DNA from: Acidobacteriota bacterium
GTDB lineage: Bacteria > Acidobacteriota > Terriglobia > Terriglobales > Acidobacteriaceae
Length of the DNA stretch: 9,982 nt
Reading direction: 5' to 3'
NCBI GenBank assembly: GCA_021841795.1
Contig: JAKCDN010000078.1
Location: 1-9,982 of the forward strand
Shown here: positions 1 through 7,172 of the stretch, in pieces
How positions within the stretch are numbered: the stretch's first letter is position 1
Layout of the letters: every line of letters starts with the position of its first letter
Notes under the pieces: model-generated
The model's input: the letters and a program-made list of their open reading frames with translations, nothing else
What the model was told of the DNA's origin: nothing
Databases searched by the model: none
Position numbers and translations under genes: made by a program

Positions 1-1
1 A

Positions 2-559
2 CTGATCCAGCAGGGCGCGATCGGCCGGCCGCTGCTGGGCGAGGGCAACTGTCACAGCTGGATCCACATTGAGGGCCGCGAGTGGCTGGGGGATCCCGCA
101 CTGGCCGGGGGCGGTCCGCTTTACGACATTGCATCGCACCGCATCGACGCCATGAACTTTCTGTTCGGCAAGCCGGAGCGCGCCTGCGGGCTGCGCTCGA
201 ACGCGGTGCACCGCATGGGCGTGGAGGATTCGGCAACCATTCTGATGGGGATGCAGGGCGGAGTGCATTGCGTGGTTGACGTGCGCTGGAATTCGCAGGT
301 GCAACGGGACCAGTTCCGCATTGTCGGCGAGGAGGGCGAGATCAACCTGGACCCGCTGAACAGCCCGGAGCTGCGTCTGAGCACGCGCACGGAGAGCCGG
401 GTCGAGTCGCTGCCGCCCCACGACAACTTCCACTATCCGCTGGTGGAGAACTTTGTGGACGCCGCACTTTCCGGCGACAGGGAGCGGCTGGCCTGCCCGG
501 CCGAAGAGGCGGCCTGGGTGGACTGGACGATTGAACAGGTGGCACGGCCGCAGCGGTAA
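2..559 (+). CDS. Gfo/Idh/MocA-family oxidoreductase, C-terminal part (5' truncated by window edge)
   Basis: The reading frame is open from the first bases to TAA at 557-559, so about 185 C-terminal residues are present. The N-terminal Rossmann NAD(P)-binding domain lies outside the window. The segment encoded at 107-148, GGGPLYDIASHRID, fits the conserved glycine-rich, Asp/His-containing motif (G-x-L-x-D-x-x-x-H-x-x-D) at the start of the C-terminal alpha/beta domain of Gfo/Idh/MocA enzymes. The His and Asp of this motif normally lie near the sugar substrate. A beta-sheet-like stretch follows, including a V-x-G-x-x-G-E-I-N-L segment, and then a helical tail (NFVDAALSG) typical of the family. 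Members oxidise or reduce sugars, inositols or related polyols with NAD(P). The substrate cannot be read from this fragment. No start site or regulation is visible. Family assignment is firm; specificity is unknown. Confidence 0.85.
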   Translation: MIQQGAIGRPLLGEGNCHSWIHIEGREWLGDPALAGGGPLYDIASHRIDAMNFLFGKPERACGLRSNAVHRMGVEDSATILMGMQGGVHCVVDVRWNSQVQRDQFRIVGEEGEINLDPLNSPELRLSTRTESRVESLPPHDNFHYPLVENFVDAALSGDRERLACPAEEAAWVDWTIEQVARPQR

Positions 560-707
560 GGCTGGACGGCGCGGCCGCCGAATTTCTGGCGGCAGCGGAA
601 GAGCGAGCAGGCGGCGGGCGTGACGAAGGCATCGGCGAGGAGATGGCTTCGGGACGGTTTCGCAGGAGATCTGCAACGAAATCCCGTTTGCTTCATCAGA
701 TAGTGAG

Positions 708-739
708 GGCTACCCGGCGGCGTGCACGGCGGAGTAGCC
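708..739 (+). other. Possible stem-loop between oxidoreductase and dedA
   Basis: GGCTAC (708-713) pairs with GTAGCC (734-739). Three further G-C pairs (714-716 with 730-732) form if A733 is bulged out. The loop contains the palindrome GTGCAC. No T-run follows, so this is not a convincing intrinsic terminator. The rest of the gap 560-770 shows no gene and no clear promoter. Confidence 0.25.
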
Positions 740-770
740 TGAATCCCATCAGTTGAATGCTGGAATCAAG

Positions 771-1742
771 ATGGCGCTGCCTACGCAAATTCTGCTGACT
801 TACGGCTACCTGCTGCTCTTTGTCTGGGTTTTCCTGGAGCAGCTCGGCCTACCGCTGCCGGCGGTGCCGGTGCTGCTGGCCGCGGGGGCGCTGTCGGCCG
901 ATGGCCCGCTCAACTTTTTTCTTGCGATGGGGGCCGGCATTGTTGCCGCACTGATCGCCGATACGGTGTGGTTCTTTATCGGGCGCAGTCATGGTCATCA
1001 TGTTTTGCGGCTGCTGTGCAAGCTTTCTCTGGAGCCGACGACGTGCGTGCGCCGCACGCAGGACTCCTTCGGCCGCCGCCGCGGCACGCTGCTGATGTTT
1101 GCCAAGTTTGTGCCGGGGCTGGGGATTCTGGCGCCTCCGGTGGCGGGACAGAACGGCATGGAGTTCGGTCCGTTCCTGTTTTACGACGCTGTCGGCGCCA
1201 CGCTCTGGGTGGGTGTTCTGCTGGCCGGGGGACGATTCTTCGGCGACCTGCTCAAGCGCAATCCGGGGGCGCTGAACTGGGTGGGGCGCTTTTCCGGCGG
1301 GCTGCTGGTGCTCGGCGTGGTGTCGTTTTTCCTGGTGCGTCTCTATCGGCGCCGCTCGGTGCTGAAGAAGCTGGCGGCGGCGCGGCTCGATCCGGTCGAT
1401 TTGAAGCGCCAGCTCGATGCCGGCGAGCAGGTGTACATTGTGGATCTGCGGCATCCGCTGGAGCTTTTGCCGGAGCCGTACAAGCTTCCGGGGGCGCAAC
1501 ACTTCTCGCCGGATGCGCTGGCGGCGCGGCACGGGGAGATTCCGCGCGACCGGGATATCGTGCTTTACTGCACCTGCCCCAGCGAAGCGACCGCGGCCAA
1601 GACGGCGATGACGCTGCACAGCCTGGGAATCGACCGGGTGCGGCCTCTGCGCGGCGGTTACGACGAGTGGAAGAGGCTGGGATTTCCGATGGATGCGATA
1701 CCGCCGGTGAATCCGCTGGCAGCGGCGCAGGCGGCGAACTGA
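771..1742 (+). CDS. DedA-family membrane protein with C-terminal rhodanese domain
   Basis: A 323-residue fusion. Residues 1-195 form a DedA/VTT-type (SNARE-associated) membrane domain. Hydrophobic segments lie at roughly 7-22, 30-42, 48-70, 114-126, 136-153 and 175-190, with the family's E-x-x-G-x-P-x-P region at 23-30 and the core motif at 110-130 (FAKFVPGLGILAPPVAGQ). Residues 205-310 form a rhodanese domain: IVDLRHP near 223-229, an active-site loop YCTCPSEAT with likely catalytic Cys267, and the typical RPLRGGYDEW ending at 300. DedA proteins act in the inner membrane in lipid scrambling and proton-motive-force homeostasis; rhodaneses carry persulfide sulfur. What the fusion does is not established. 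An in-frame TTG at 753 would add six residues. I prefer ATG 771 because TGGA lies 7 nt upstream, although the site is weak. In the core motif Lys112 and Gly118 replace the two usual arginines. DedA-rhodanese fusions of this layout are known in other bacteria. Confidence 0.88.
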   Translation: MALPTQILLTYGYLLLFVWVFLEQLGLPLPAVPVLLAAGALSADGPLNFFLAMGAGIVAALIADTVWFFIGRSHGHHVLRLLCKLSLEPTTCVRRTQDSFGRRRGTLLMFAKFVPGLGILAPPVAGQNGMEFGPFLFYDAVGATLWVGVLLAGGRFFGDLLKRNPGALNWVGRFSGGLLVLGVVSFFLVRLYRRRSVLKKLAAARLDPVDLKRQLDAGEQVYIVDLRHPLELLPEPYKLPGAQHFSPDALAARHGEIPRDRDIVLYCTCPSEATAAKTAMTLHSLGIDRVRPLRGGYDEWKRLGFPMDAIPPVNPLAAAQAAN

Positions 1743-1937
1743 CTGCGATGCAGCGCAGACGAGACGCTTCCGGTCTTCCGTACGCTTCAACAAAAATCAG
1801 ATAAGAGCACTGCCGACCTGAGCTTGAGGTGTATGGAAGCATCGGCGCGGGTTTAGAATGGCATATCGTGGTTAGTCGCTGCGGCGCTTGACTCGACCGC
1901 ACCCTCACGATGGCTGATCGAAGAACGGTCGACAAAC

Positions 1938-3659
1938 ATGAACCTTCCCCAGTTAACCCTTGATGACTATAAGGAAAAGTTTGCCGATCGCCATCTGCTG
2001 CACGCTGTAGTGGCCAAATGGGCGAAAGAGCGGCCGGAGTCGGCGGCCCTGATCGGCGCCGAGAGCGGGCGCACAGTTACGTGGCGCGAGTTCGACAGGC
2101 TGACGACGGCGATGGCCTGCGAATGGCTGCGCATGGGCTTTAAAAAAGGCGACTACGTGGTGACCCTGTTGCCGATGTCGGTGGACCACGTGCTGCTGGA
2201 GTACAGCCTGTTCAAGGTGGGCGTGATTGTAACGCCGCTGGATCTGCGCCTGCCGGCAGCGGATGTGATCCGGGTGGCGGAGATGCTGCATCCGCGCGGC
2301 CTGGTTGCGCTTGGCCTCTACGGTTTGATCGACTTCCGCGAGATGGGCAGCGCCGTGAAGGCGAAGTGTCCGTGGATTGAGCACTGTTTTACAGTGAGCG
2401 CCGAGGCGCCCTGCGAAGGCTTTCGCGCCTATGCCGAGCTGACGGAAGCGGCAGCGCGCACCGAGGCGACGGCGCCCGACGCCGGCGCCGGCGAACTGGC
2501 CGCGGCGGCAACGGCGATCGGCGAGGGCGACGGCGTGCTGGTGGTGTTTACGACGGGATCGACGGGATCGCCGAAGGCCGCGCTGCTCTCGCACCGCAAC
2601 ATTACCGCGCAGAACATGTGTCTGGGGGGAGCATTTTTCAACGGCGACGAGGGCATGCGCTCGCTGGTGAACCTGCCGGCGTCGCATGTCGGCGCGCAGA
2701 CCGAGATCCTGATGACGACGCTGTTCGGCGGCGGCACGGCGGTGCTGCTGGAGATCTTCGATGCGTCGCGTTCGCTGCGCGCCATTGAACAGTATCGGGT
2801 GGAGCTGCTGGGGCAGATTCCGGTGATGTTCAATCTGGAGTGGATCCTTAAGGACTACGGGCGCTACGACCTGGGGAGCCTGAAGTTCGCGGCTTACGGC
2901 GGCAACGCCGTCTCGCGTCCGTTCGTGGGCAAGCTGGCGACCATGGCGCCGGTCGTGGGCACGGGACTTGGCCTGACCGAGAGCGCGGGATTTTGCACGT
3001 ATGTGAGCGTAGGCTCGGCGGAGCCCGAGAAGATACTCGACGGACTGGGCCATGACATGCCGGTTTATCCGTGCACGATCCGGGGGGCGATGCAGCCGGA
3101 CGGCCGGGCGGGCGAGGAGCTGTCAGAGGGCGAGATCGGCCACATCTGTTTTCGCGGCCCGCAGACCTTCGAGGGATATGTGAACAATCCCGCGGCAACG
3201 GCACGGGCCATCTCACGCGACGGCTATCTTTACACGGGCGATCTGGGCTACAAGGACGCAGCGGGGATACATCTTTCCGGGCGGGCGAAGTGGGTGATCA
3301 AGTCCTTCGGCTACCAGGTATTTCCCGGCGATGTGGAGGCGCACATCGCGGATTTTGCGGAGAAGGTGGCGAACTGCGTGGTGGTGGGCGTGGCGCACGA
3401 GGTGGCGGGCGAGGGGATTGTCGCCATTGTCGAAAAGCGTGCCGGGGCGGAGCTGAAGGCGCCGGAGCTGGATCGTCACGCGCGTTCGCTGGCCTCGTAT
3501 ATGCGGCCGCGGTATTGGATGGTTCTGGAGCCGGGCAGCCTGCCGCTGAATCGACTGGCGAAACCGGATTACAAACGCGCACAGGAGATGGCGCGCGAGG
3601 AGATCGAGGCGCTCCGCGCCCGCGGCGAATGGGACAGCCGGCATGCGAGCGGCAATTGA
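1938..3659 (+). CDS. AMP-forming acyl-CoA synthetase / acyl-acid ligase (ANL superfamily)
   Basis: A complete 573-residue adenylate-forming enzyme of normal family length. The usual motifs occur in order: phosphate-binding loop TTGSTGSPK at 205-213; GLGLTES at 343-349; YTGDLG at 432-437 with ribose-binding Asp435; hinge region SGRAKWVIKSFGYQVFPGDVE at 447-467, with Arg449; and the C-terminal catalytic lysine at K542 within PLNRLAKPDYKR, where alanine replaces the usual glycine before the lysine. Such enzymes activate a carboxylic acid with ATP and usually transfer it to CoA in the cytosol. There is no signal peptide. Motifs alone do not separate medium/long-chain fatty acids from aryl acids. 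The gene lies 195 bp after dedA and 89 bp before the UbiD gene in the same direction, so a functional link to decarboxylation is possible. The ATG is preceded only by a weak purine stretch (GAAGAACGG, 1920-1928). A TAGAAT at 1854-1859 could be a -10 but lacks a well-spaced -35. Confidence 0.92.
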   Translation: MNLPQLTLDDYKEKFADRHLLHAVVAKWAKERPESAALIGAESGRTVTWREFDRLTTAMACEWLRMGFKKGDYVVTLLPMSVDHVLLEYSLFKVGVIVTPLDLRLPAADVIRVAEMLHPRGLVALGLYGLIDFREMGSAVKAKCPWIEHCFTVSAEAPCEGFRAYAELTEAAARTEATAPDAGAGELAAAATAIGEGDGVLVVFTTGSTGSPKAALLSHRNITAQNMCLGGAFFNGDEGMRSLVNLPASHVGAQTEILMTTLFGGGTAVLLEIFDASRSLRAIEQYRVELLGQIPVMFNLEWILKDYGRYDLGSLKFAAYGGNAVSRPFVGKLATMAPVVGTGLGLTESAGFCTYVSVGSAEPEKILDGLGHDMPVYPCTIRGAMQPDGRAGEELSEGEIGHICFRGPQTFEGYVNNPAATARAISRDGYLYTGDLGYKDAAGIHLSGRAKWVIKSFGYQVFPGDVEAHIADFAEKVANCVVVGVAHEVAGEGIVAIVEKRAGAELKAPELDRHARSLASYMRPRYWMVLEPGSLPLNRLAKPDYKRAQEMAREEIEALRARGEWDSRHASGN

Positions 3660-3735
3660 CGCCGCGAAGGAGAAGCGGATGCGGGGCGCGAGCTGCTTCC
3701 AGGCATTACGATGAGTGATGTAGGAAAGCGGCAAA

Positions 3736-3741
3736 AGGGAG
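3736..3741 (+). promoter_or_regulatory. Ribosome binding site that fixes a TTG start
   Basis: AGGGAG ends 7 nt before TTG at 3749. This spacing, with the family-typical N-terminus (M)AYDDLRDW, decides for the TTG start of the UbiD gene. ATG codons at 3711 and 3718 are out of frame, and the latter is followed at once by TAG. Confidence 0.7.
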
Positions 3742-3748
3742 CACGTCC

Positions 3749-5416
3749 TTGGCATACGACGATCTGCGCGACTGGATCAAAGCGCTCGAAAAACATGGCG
3801 AACTGCGGCGCGTCGGCGAAGAGGTATCGCCCGAGCTTGAGATTACCGAGATCACGGACCGGGTGAGCAAGGCTAAAAGCCCGGCGGGCAAGGAAGCGGC
3901 GAGCAGAAAATCCGCGACTCCGGCCGAGGGCAAATATGCGCCGGGAGGGCCGGCGCTGCTGTTTGAAAATGTGAAGGGCCATCCCGGCCACAAGGTGCTG
4001 ATCAACCAGTTCGGCAGCGAACGGCGCATGGCAATGGCGCTGGGAGTGGACCGCATCGACGAGATTGCGGAACGCATTCATGGGTTGATCAACCTGAAGC
4101 CCCCGACGGGGGGATTGCTGGACAAGCTGAAGATGCTGCCGCAACTGGCGGAGCTGGCGCACGTGTTTCCAAAGACGGTGGGCGCGAAGGATGCGGCGTG
4201 CAAGGAGGTTGTGCGCCGCGAGGGCTTTGACCTGAATGCATTTCCGATTCTGAAGTGCTGGCCGCACGACGGAGGGCGCTTTATTACGCTTCCGTGCGTG
4301 CACACGCGCGATCCACGCAGCGGCAAACGGAACATCGGCATGTATCGCATGCAGGTGTACGACGGGCAGACCACGGGGATGCACTGGCAGCGGCAGAAGG
4401 TGGCCGCGGAGCACTATCGCGAGGCTCTGCGCCAGGCGGCAGCGGCGGCGGCGGAGCAGAATCCCGCCCTGGACGCGAAGGCTTCGCGCGTAGCCGTGAT
4501 GGCCGAGTCCGCGGGCGGGGCGGTGACGATTCCCGATCAACCCGCGGGCGCGGCGCAGATTGCGCTCGGCAATCTGAAGGGCTCGCGGCTGGAGGTCGCG
4601 GTGGCGATCGGCACCGATCCGGCGACGACGTTTTCCGCGATCGTTCCGGCGCCGCCGGAGGTGGAGGAGTTTCTGATCGCGGGTTTTCTGCGCGGCAAGC
4701 CGGTTGAGATCGTGAAGTGCGAGACGGTCGATCTGGAGGTGCCGGCCCATGCGGAGCTGGTGCTTGAAGGCTATGTGGAACTGGGAGAGCTGCGCTCGGA
4801 AGGGCCGTTCGGCGACCACACGGGCTTCTATACGCTGCCGGATGATTATCCGGTGTTTCATCTGACCTGCATCACGCATCGGAGAGATCCGATTTACGCG
4901 GCGACCATTGTGGGCAAGCCGCCGATGGAAGATGCGTGGATGGGCAAGGCGGTGGAGCGCATTTTTCTGCCGGCGATGAAGATGACGATTCCCGAGCTGG
5001 TGGATGTTCATCTGCCGGTGGAGGCAGTGTTCCATAATCTGATGATTGTCTCGATCAAGAAGAGCTATCCGGGGCAGGCGCGGAAGGTGATGAACGCGGT
5101 CTGGTCGCTGGGGCAGGCGATGTTTACCAAGTGCATTGTGGTGGTGGACGAAGACTGCGACGTGCAGGACATGGGCGAAGTGGTGCTGCGGGTGGCGAAC
5201 AATATCGATCCCGAGCGGGATATTCAGTTCACGCTGGGGCCGGTGGACTCGCTCGATCACGCGAGCCGGCTGCCGAATTACGGGTCGAAGATGGGAATCG
5301 ACGCTACGCGCAAATGGAAGGCGGAAGGCTTCAATCGACCGTGGCCGGCGATGATCGCGATGGACCGCGGGACGAAGGCGAAGGTGGACGCGATGTGGTC
5401 GAAGCTGGGGCTGTAG
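3749..5416 (+). CDS. ubiD: UbiD-family prenylated-FMN-dependent decarboxylase
   Basis: A complete 555-residue UbiD-family (de)carboxylase, cytosolic. These enzymes use prenyl-FMN, made by a UbiX-type transferase not present here, and a divalent metal to decarboxylate aromatic or alpha,beta-unsaturated acids. N195 and R200 (RNIGMYR) have the spacing of the metal-binding Asn and catalytic Arg of the family. EGPFGDHTGFY at 351-361 supplies Glu351 and Asp356 of the acid network. Conserved blocks include RGKPVEIVKC, GKPPMEDAWMGKA, VVVDEDCDVQD and YGSKMGIDATRKW. The protein is longer than the roughly 490-500 residues of E. coli UbiD because of two insertions: about 43-65 (Lys/Ala/Pro-rich) and about 229-279 (Ala-rich, then a PDQPAGAAQ stretch). 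The symbol denotes family only. The reaction could be 4-hydroxybenzoate-type decarboxylation, the menaquinone (futalosine-type) decarboxylase step, or an unrelated aromatic acid. It follows the ligase gene by 89 bp. Confidence 0.93.
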   Translation: MAYDDLRDWIKALEKHGELRRVGEEVSPELEITEITDRVSKAKSPAGKEAASRKSATPAEGKYAPGGPALLFENVKGHPGHKVLINQFGSERRMAMALGVDRIDEIAERIHGLINLKPPTGGLLDKLKMLPQLAELAHVFPKTVGAKDAACKEVVRREGFDLNAFPILKCWPHDGGRFITLPCVHTRDPRSGKRNIGMYRMQVYDGQTTGMHWQRQKVAAEHYREALRQAAAAAAEQNPALDAKASRVAVMAESAGGAVTIPDQPAGAAQIALGNLKGSRLEVAVAIGTDPATTFSAIVPAPPEVEEFLIAGFLRGKPVEIVKCETVDLEVPAHAELVLEGYVELGELRSEGPFGDHTGFYTLPDDYPVFHLTCITHRRDPIYAATIVGKPPMEDAWMGKAVERIFLPAMKMTIPELVDVHLPVEAVFHNLMIVSIKKSYPGQARKVMNAVWSLGQAMFTKCIVVVDEDCDVQDMGEVVLRVANNIDPERDIQFTLGPVDSLDHASRLPNYGSKMGIDATRKWKAEGFNRPWPAMIAMDRGTKAKVDAMWSKLGL

Positions 5417-5451
5417 CCGGGGTTCGCGCGCGGAGACGGGCCCGGCTCTGT

Positions 5452-5457
5452 TATATC
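5452..5457 (+). promoter_or_regulatory. -10-like element directly before a start codon (leaderless promoter candidate)
   Basis: TATATC is followed by exactly 6 nt and then ATG 5464. A transcript starting 7 nt after a -10 element would begin on the A of the ATG. There is no Shine-Dalgarno sequence within 15 nt of the start, and no good -35 at 16-18 nt. The same arrangement precedes nuoI. Confidence 0.45.
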
Positions 5458-5463
5458 TAACGC

Positions 5464-6345
5464 ATGCGGGTCCATTTCCCCTGTCTAGCTGCCGGTGTGA
5501 TTGCCCTGTTTTTGTTTACGGCGCATGCGAATGCCCAGCAGACGTCCGGGACGTTCCGATGGATTGATTTTCACGATTCGCAGGACCAGAACATCGTCGT
5601 GTGGGTTACGCGGTCGCTTGCCGTGGAGAAGTGGACCGCGATACGCGAGATCGGCGTGATGTACGATGCCGCGCTGGTGGTGACGAGCGATCGCGAGGGC
5701 CCGCAGTCGATGCCGGGCGACGATACATTTTCAATCTGGAACGTGTCGCTGACGAGCCATCTGGTGACGCCGCTGCTCAAGGGCGTGAACCTGCGCTGGA
5801 TGGACTGGGAGCATTTTGCAGGCGATGGCGCGGCGGAGATCACCATTCTCTACGACAACTGTCACGACTGCGCCGCGAGCACCTTTCTGACCAGCTTCCA
5901 TTACGATCTGCCGCGGCGCATGTTTGCAGCGCGATGGATACGCGGCGGCGAGGGCGTGCTGGTGTGGAATGCGGTGCCGCCGAGCGTGCCGGGCGTGACC
6001 TGGACGCAGGTGTATGCGCTTTTGCAGGGGGCGGAGAATCACGCGTATGTGTGCACGTGGAACCACTTCGACTACGGCAAGAAGCGGCAGCCGAGCGATA
6101 CCATATTTCGCTACGACATTGATCCGATGAGCGGCCTTGAACGCACGGTGGAAGTGACGGGGCAGGACGCCGATGCGATGGAGCTGCGGCTGTGCCGCGG
6201 GCAGGATGCGATTCAAAATCTCGAGCGCGGGCAGGACTCGGAGCTGTGCCAGGAGCTTCTGGGCACGCGCCCGCAACGGCGGCCGGTTACGACGCCGCCG
6301 GCCAACAACAGAGGCAGATCCGCCGCGGGCCGGGTGAGCCATTGA
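5464..6345 (+). CDS. Secreted protein of unknown function
   Basis: A 293-residue protein I do not recognise. It begins with a short basic n-region, a hydrophobic core (about 8-20) and an A-N-A signal-peptidase site at 22-24, so it is probably exported by Sec. The mature part looks like a mixed alpha/beta, tryptophan-rich globular domain (repeated W-x-D/W-N elements, e.g. LRWMDWEHF near 110-118). It has a C-x-x-C pair at 133/136 (DNCHDC) and further cysteines at 197, 244 and 262; five cysteines in the mature part allow disulfides after export. Residues from about 265 on are Arg/Pro/Ala-rich and probably disordered. The gene starts 47 bp after the UbiD stop but has its own -10-like element, so it need not be co-transcribed with UbiD. 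The absence of a Shine-Dalgarno supports leaderless expression. It converges with the DUF1080 gene, with 74 bp between the stops and no clear terminator hairpin there. A real gene is well supported by the signal peptide and length; function is unknown. Confidence 0.75.
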   Translation: MRVHFPCLAAGVIALFLFTAHANAQQTSGTFRWIDFHDSQDQNIVVWVTRSLAVEKWTAIREIGVMYDAALVVTSDREGPQSMPGDDTFSIWNVSLTSHLVTPLLKGVNLRWMDWEHFAGDGAAEITILYDNCHDCAASTFLTSFHYDLPRRMFAARWIRGGEGVLVWNAVPPSVPGVTWTQVYALLQGAENHAYVCTWNHFDYGKKRQPSDTIFRYDIDPMSGLERTVEVTGQDADAMELRLCRGQDAIQNLERGQDSELCQELLGTRPQRRPVTTPPANNRGRSAAGRVSH

Positions 6346-6419
6346 CGGGCAGGGTAGAGTTTTTTGAAATGGCGATGCTTTCGAGCCGCGCAGCTCCGGA
6401 TTGGCGCGCAGCCTGACGA

Positions 6420-7172
6420 TTACAGCGGCTTGATCAGGATGTTCCGGAACTGCAGTTTCACGCCCGGATCTCCCTTGGGCTCCGTTCCCTGGAGCGCAAT
6501 GTGTCCGGTGTGATACTTCGCAAACCCGGGCATTCCGGCAAATTTTGTTCCTGCCACCAGCTTGTCCCACTGCGGCGTCCAGATCCTGGTATCGACGACC
6601 TGGTGTCCGTTCTGGAAGAACTGCACGTGTCCGTGGTCCGCGATGATCTCAAACTGGTTCCACTGCCCGGCGGGATTCACCCACTCGTACGGGTCGGAGA
6701 TGAGGTCAAACATGTCGCCGGAGCGCTCCATCAGGATGCGGCTGTCAGGGACGGTGCAGGCGAGGTCCGCGATCTGCATCTCGATGCCCGTGTCGTAGTC
6801 GTCGCGATACTCCGGCGACTCATGCACGTAGAACATCACGCCGCTGTCGATACAGGGATTCGCCATCCACTCGAGTTTGAGATCGAAGTTGGAGTACTCG
6901 CTGTCTGTGACGATGTCGGCGTAGTCTTCATGGGGGTCCAGGTTGGTCTTCTTCAACTGGATGTTGCCGTCCACGATCGACCAGTCTTTGCCTACGCCGG
7001 TCTGCTGATACGAGTGCCAGCCCTTGAAGTCGCGCCCGTCAAACAGCAGTTGCCATCCCTGCCGCTGCTCCGCGGACGTCAGCGTGTTGGGCGCATGGGA
7101 CTGGGCGACGGTCAGGCCGCAGAACAGAAGGCAGCCGGCGGCTACCATCGAAACGCTGGTGTGCTTCATCAT
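6420..7172 (-). CDS. Secreted DUF1080 protein (3-keto-disaccharide hydrolase family)
   Basis: A 250-residue protein. The signal peptide runs through a hydrophobic core (about 8-22) with cleavage likely near V-A-Q-S. The AAGC at 11-14 resembles a lipobox but sits too early in the core, so a soluble periplasmic or secreted form is more likely. The rest is one concanavalin-like beta-sandwich of the DUF1080/PF06439 type: GWQLLFDGRDFKGWHSY at about 39-55; a C-I-D-S-G-V motif near 107-112, where many members have N-S-G; E-M-Q-I at 131-134; GQWNQFEI near 170-177; and the closing GHIALQ (223-228) with FRNILIKPL at the C-terminus. Characterised members cleave 3-keto-glycosides; other members are uncharacterised. 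ATG 7172 is chosen because GGAG lies 6 nt upstream and the codon overlaps the preceding small ORF as ATGA. ATG 7169 and GTG 7184 are alternatives. Family assignment is firm; substrate unknown. Confidence 0.9.
   Translation of the reverse strand: MMKHTSVSMVAAGCLLFCGLTVAQSHAPNTLTSAEQRQGWQLLFDGRDFKGWHSYQQTGVGKDWSIVDGNIQLKKTNLDPHEDYADIVTDSEYSNFDLKLEWMANPCIDSGVMFYVHESPEYRDDYDTGIEMQIADLACTVPDSRILMERSGDMFDLISDPYEWVNPAGQWNQFEIIADHGHVQFFQNGHQVVDTRIWTPQWDKLVAGTKFAGMPGFAKYHTGHIALQGTEPKGDPGVKLQFRNILIKPL

Noticed and set aside
753..770. TTG start for the DedA-rhodanese gene
   Set aside because: No ribosome site precedes TTG 753, and the six added residues are not typical. ATG 771 has a weak TGGA at suitable spacing.
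1824..1859. Promoter with TTGAGG and TAGAAT before the ligase gene
   Set aside because: The spacing is 24 nt, too long for a sigma-70 promoter, and no better -35 is found at 16-18 nt. TAGAAT alone is weak evidence.
2551..2569. Tandem GACGGGATC repeat
   Set aside because: It encodes the Thr-Gly-Ser-Thr-Gly-Ser phosphate-binding loop of the ligase; the repeat follows from the protein motif.
3569..5260. 563-codon open frame on the - strand opposite UbiD
   Set aside because: Its product is rich in Arg, His and Leu with no domain or signal, and UbiD on the + strand is unambiguous. It is a GC-bias shadow.
6346..6419. Terminator between the secreted orphan and the DUF1080 gene
   Set aside because: A TTTTTT run exists (6360-6365), but no stem precedes it; the GC-rich GCGCAGC copies are direct, not inverted, repeats.
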